16,186 bases of DNA from an uncultured Sutterella sp. (GTDB lineage Bacteria; Pseudomonadota; Gammaproteobacteria; Burkholderiales; Burkholderiaceae_F). Below the pieces are notes generated by a model that had not been told where the DNA came from, made no database searches, and saw only the letters and a program-made list of their open reading frames with translations. The first letter of the stretch is position 1. Every line of letters starts with the position of its first letter. The stretch lies in the NCBI GenBank assembly GCA_900552915.1, contig USBS01000034.1, positions 1 to 16,186 of the forward strand. The letters are read 5' to 3'. A program made the position numbers and the translations under genes. Shown here piece after piece: positions 13,927-16,186 of this stretch.

Positions 13927-15669
13927 ATGCCCCTTCCAGAAGCTCCCCGCACCCGCGGCGCAATACTTGATGAAAGCGCCTACGGCAAAAAGACGTCTGC
14001 CGCCCAACCCGAACCCGCCGCTCCCAAGCGCAAGCCTGCCGCCAAAAAAACCGTGAAGACAACGTTGAAGTCAACCGTCGCCAAGAGCAAAGCGTCCGCT
14101 GTCAAAGCCCCAGCCAAAACTGCTTCCAAAAAGAGCGCGGCGCCCGCCAAATCTAAGAAAGCTGCAGCACCCAAAGCAAGCCTTCTGAAGGCCCCGATTC
14201 AGGCTAAGGTCGAGCAGCTTGAAACGGAAAAAGCAGCGGCAACGGGCGCAGCGCGCCTGCGCAGTCCGCGACTTATTTCCACCACGCAGATGCCGCGCAT
14301 CTTTGTTTTGGACACCAACGTGCTGCTGCACGATCCGACGTGCCTTTTTCGCTTCGAGGAGCACGACGTGTACCTGCCAATGGTCACGCTCGAAGAACTC
14401 GACAACCACAAGACCGGTACGCGCGACATCGCCCGCAACGCCCGACAGGTAAGCCGCACGATCGATCGGCTGATCGAAACAAGCACCGAACCCATCGGAC
14501 AGGGCGTGCCGCTTTCCTCACTCGGCAACAAGGAAGCACGCGGCAAGCTCTATTTTCAGGAAATCGGATTCAATCCGAAAGAACTGCCCGCGGGGCTGCC
14601 AAACGACAAAGCCGACAACATGATTTTGGCCGTCGTGCGTGCTCTTCCCGAACAATTCCCCGGCAAGCACGTTGTGTTGGTGAGCAAAGACATCAACATC
14701 CGCATCAAAGCCACGGCCATGGGGCTGACGGCCGAGGACTACTTCAACGATAAGGCTATCGACGACGCGGATCTGATCTTCACTGGCTTTGCCTCGGTTG
14801 CTCCCGATTTCTGGGAAAAGCAGACCGTTAATCTCAAGAGTTGGCAGGGCGAGGGCTGCGTTTGGTACAGCTTCGAAGGGCCTCTTGCGCAGTCGCTTGC
14901 CGTCAATCAGTTTGTGACAACCACGGACGGCTCGTTCGTGGGGCAGGTCAAGAGCGTTTCCGCCGGAACCGCGACGCTTGCCACCGTACGCGACTACATG
15001 CAGCCGCGCAACGCCGTCTGGGGCGTGCACGCGCGCAACCTCGAGCAATCGCTTGCGCTTAACCTCCTGATGAACCCCGACATCGACTTCGTGACGCTTC
15101 TGGGGCAGGCCGGCACCGGCAAGACGCTCATCACGCTTGCTGCGGCACTCTCACAAACGCTCGAAGAACGGCGCTTCTCGGAAATCATCTTTACGCGCGC
15201 TACGGTAAGCGTGGGCGAAGAAATCGGCTTTTTGCCGGGCACCGAAGAAGAAAAAATGACGCCTTGGATGGGGGCGCTCGAAGACAATCTCGAAGTGCTC
15301 AACAAGGCCGACCGCGGTGCAGGCAGCTGGGGCCGCAGCGCCGCTGCCGACCTCATCCGCAGCCGCATCCGCATCAAGTCCATGAGCTTTATGCGCGGCA
15401 GAACGTTCCTTAACAAGTTCGTCATCATCGACGAAGCGCAGAACCTTTCGCCCAAGCAGATGAAGACGCTCATCACCCGCGCCGGTCCCGGCACGAAGAT
15501 CGTGTGCATGGGCAACATCGCGCAGATCGACACGCCCTACCTCACGGAAGGCTCTTCGGGCCTCACTTACGTTGTCGAGAAGTTCCGCGGTTGGTCGCAC
15601 GCTGGCCATATCACGCTGCAGAGAGGCGAGCGCAGCCGACTGGCCGACTACGCCACCGAAGTGCTGTAG
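13927..15669 (+). CDS. PIN-PhoH family RNase/ATPase (PhoH2-like) with lysine-rich N-terminal tail
   Basis: The 580-residue protein joins a PIN-type ribonuclease domain (about 123-275) to a PhoH ATPase/helicase domain (about 365-575). PIN acidic residues visible are D129 (VLDTNVLL), E156/E157 (TLEELD), D227/D230 and D255 (SKDINIRIKA). PhoH has Walker A GQAGTGKT (393-400) and Walker B FVIIDEAQN (about 498-506). PIN-PhoH proteins studied elsewhere unwind and cleave RNA. Their cellular role is not settled. Residues about 20-95 are almost only Lys, Ala, Pro, Ser and Thr, resembling a histone H1-type tail, and are probably disordered and nucleic-acid binding. There is a 73-base gap after amiC, so it may or may not share that transcript. 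No antitoxin-like phoAT gene precedes it. Confidence 0.9.
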   Translation: MPLPEAPRTRGAILDESAYGKKTSAAQPEPAAPKRKPAAKKTVKTTLKSTVAKSKASAVKAPAKTASKKSAAPAKSKKAAAPKASLLKAPIQAKVEQLETEKAAATGAARLRSPRLISTTQMPRIFVLDTNVLLHDPTCLFRFEEHDVYLPMVTLEELDNHKTGTRDIARNARQVSRTIDRLIETSTEPIGQGVPLSSLGNKEARGKLYFQEIGFNPKELPAGLPNDKADNMILAVVRALPEQFPGKHVVLVSKDINIRIKATAMGLTAEDYFNDKAIDDADLIFTGFASVAPDFWEKQTVNLKSWQGEGCVWYSFEGPLAQSLAVNQFVTTTDGSFVGQVKSVSAGTATLATVRDYMQPRNAVWGVHARNLEQSLALNLLMNPDIDFVTLLGQAGTGKTLITLAAALSQTLEERRFSEIIFTRATVSVGEEIGFLPGTEEEKMTPWMGALEDNLEVLNKADRGAGSWGRSAAADLIRSRIRIKSMSFMRGRTFLNKFVIIDEAQNLSPKQMKTLITRAGPGTKIVCMGNIAQIDTPYLTEGSSGLTYVVEKFRGWSHAGHITLQRGERSRLADYATEVL

Positions 15670-15691
15670 CCGAGCACGCGGCCCAAAGCGC

Positions 15692-15718
15692 AACGGGGAG
15701 CCGATCGGCTCCCCGTTT
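15692..15718. terminator. Bidirectional terminator between phoH and the DUF456 gene
   Basis: An 11-bp perfect stem, AACGGGGAGCC (15692-15702) with GGCTCCCCGTT (15707-15717), closes on a GATC loop and is followed by Ts on the plus strand. It lies 22 bases after the PIN-PhoH stop and also downstream of the convergent DUF456 gene. It can serve both. Confidence 0.8.
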
Positions 15719-15745
15719 GCTTATTCGAATCCGTACAAAGGCTTC

Positions 15746-16186
15746 TCAGAACCAAAGCGCAAAGCACATGATGCCGATCATGATGAAGGAAAGCGCAAGC
15801 TTCACCACCGTGCCCACCATCATGCCGACCCAGGTGGCCCAGCCGACGTTGCCTGCGATGCGCAGGTCGCGCTGCGCGATGTATTCACCGATGAAGGCGC
15901 CCACCAAAGGCATGAAGAGAATGCCCACGATGCCCATAAAAAGGCCCGCTACGGTGCCGATCAAAGAGCCCAGAATGCCCCATTTGGATGCGCCCGCTCT
16001 CTGCGCTCCCATGGTCTGCGCCACCCAGTCGACGACAAGGCCGATGACGGTGAGAACGCCGAGCACCACCAGCGGCACCCAGGTGATTTTTTCGAAGTCG
16101 CCGATCCAGGCCGCCAGCAGCGCCCCGAGAAAGATCATCGGAATGCCCGGCAAGGCCGGCACCACGGTGCCCGCCACGCCGCAGCC
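15746..16186 (-). CDS. DUF456 family membrane protein (partial, 5' end beyond the window)
   Basis: This is a small, glycine-rich integral membrane protein of the DUF456 family, with no established function. The frame is open to the right edge (the codons there read G-C-G-V-A-G-T). The GTG at 16177 is therefore unlikely to be the true start, and about 15-25 residues are probably missing. The V-A-G-T-V-V-P-A-L-P-G-I-P segment with the following hydrophobic stretch is the recognisable family motif. A glycine-rich region, with repeats of the G-x-x-x-G type (about residues 65-100 from the GTG), follows. About four membrane segments are visible. It converges on the PIN-PhoH gene and shares a bidirectional terminator with it. 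Confidence 0.8.
   Translation of the reverse strand, partial: GCGVAGTVVPALPGIPMIFLGALLAAWIGDFEKITWVPLVVLGVLTVIGLVVDWVAQTMGAQRAGASKWGILGSLIGTVAGLFMGIVGILFMPLVGAFIGEYIAQRDLRIAGNVGWATWVGMMVGTVVKLALSFIMIGIMCFALWF

Noticed and set aside
13927..15669. A PhoAT-PhoH2 toxin-antitoxin pair
   Set aside because: No small antitoxin-like frame precedes the PIN-PhoH gene. The 73-base gap after amiC holds nothing suitable.

Overview
The window reads as an ordinary chromosomal segment of a betaproteobacterium, most likely Burkholderiales. A gut-type, respiratory member such as the Sutterellaceae would fit (my inference). The grounds are the moderately high GC, the divergent bamD / rluD-pgeF arrangement, the tsaE-amiC pair, a PIN-PhoH ATPase, and a multihaem ammonia-forming nitrite reductase beside a cytochrome c maturation factor. 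I see no phage, insertion sequence, CRISPR array, tRNA or rRNA. Almost every base is accounted for by conventional genes.

Layout from left to right. (1) Positions 99-2719, minus strand: a gene for an octahaem NrfA-type nitrite reductase, followed downstream by a CcmI/NrfG-like haem-lyase subunit, with a hairpin terminator after each. The reductase is broken by a single in-frame TAA exactly where the family has its catalytic tyrosine. The rest of the protein stays open in the same frame. (2) Positions 3085-6408, minus strand: rluD-pgeF-rimO, probably one operon (23S pseudouridylation, peptidoglycan editing, S12 methylthiolation), closed by a strong terminator at 2945-2981. (3) bamD runs rightward from 6407, and its start codon interlocks with that of rluD in one CATG. 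(4) smpB and a Nudix ADP-ribose pyrophosphatase, minus strand, 7269-8380. (5) A Tat-exported small cupin, 8636-9130, preceded by a perfect palindrome. (6) nikR and an AEC-family permease, minus strand, translationally coupled, 9179-10575, and diverging from them a Bcr/CflA-type MFS exporter, 10753-11994. (7) tsaE-amiC with a 4-base overlap, then a PIN-PhoH protein with a long lysine/alanine-rich N-terminal tail, plus strand, to 15669. (8) The 3' part of a DUF456 membrane protein, minus strand, running off the right edge.

The genes do not form one pathway. Region 1 is anaerobic nitrite respiration and its cofactor assembly. Regions 2-4 and 7 are housekeeping: ribosome, envelope and tRNA modification. 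Regions 5-6 are accessory metabolism and transport. The points most worth a second look are the TAA at the catalytic tyrosine codon, the NikR-AEC operon, the interlocked bamD/rluD starts, and the repeats upstream of the nitrite reductase, cupin and nikR genes. I found no convincing new multi-gene system.
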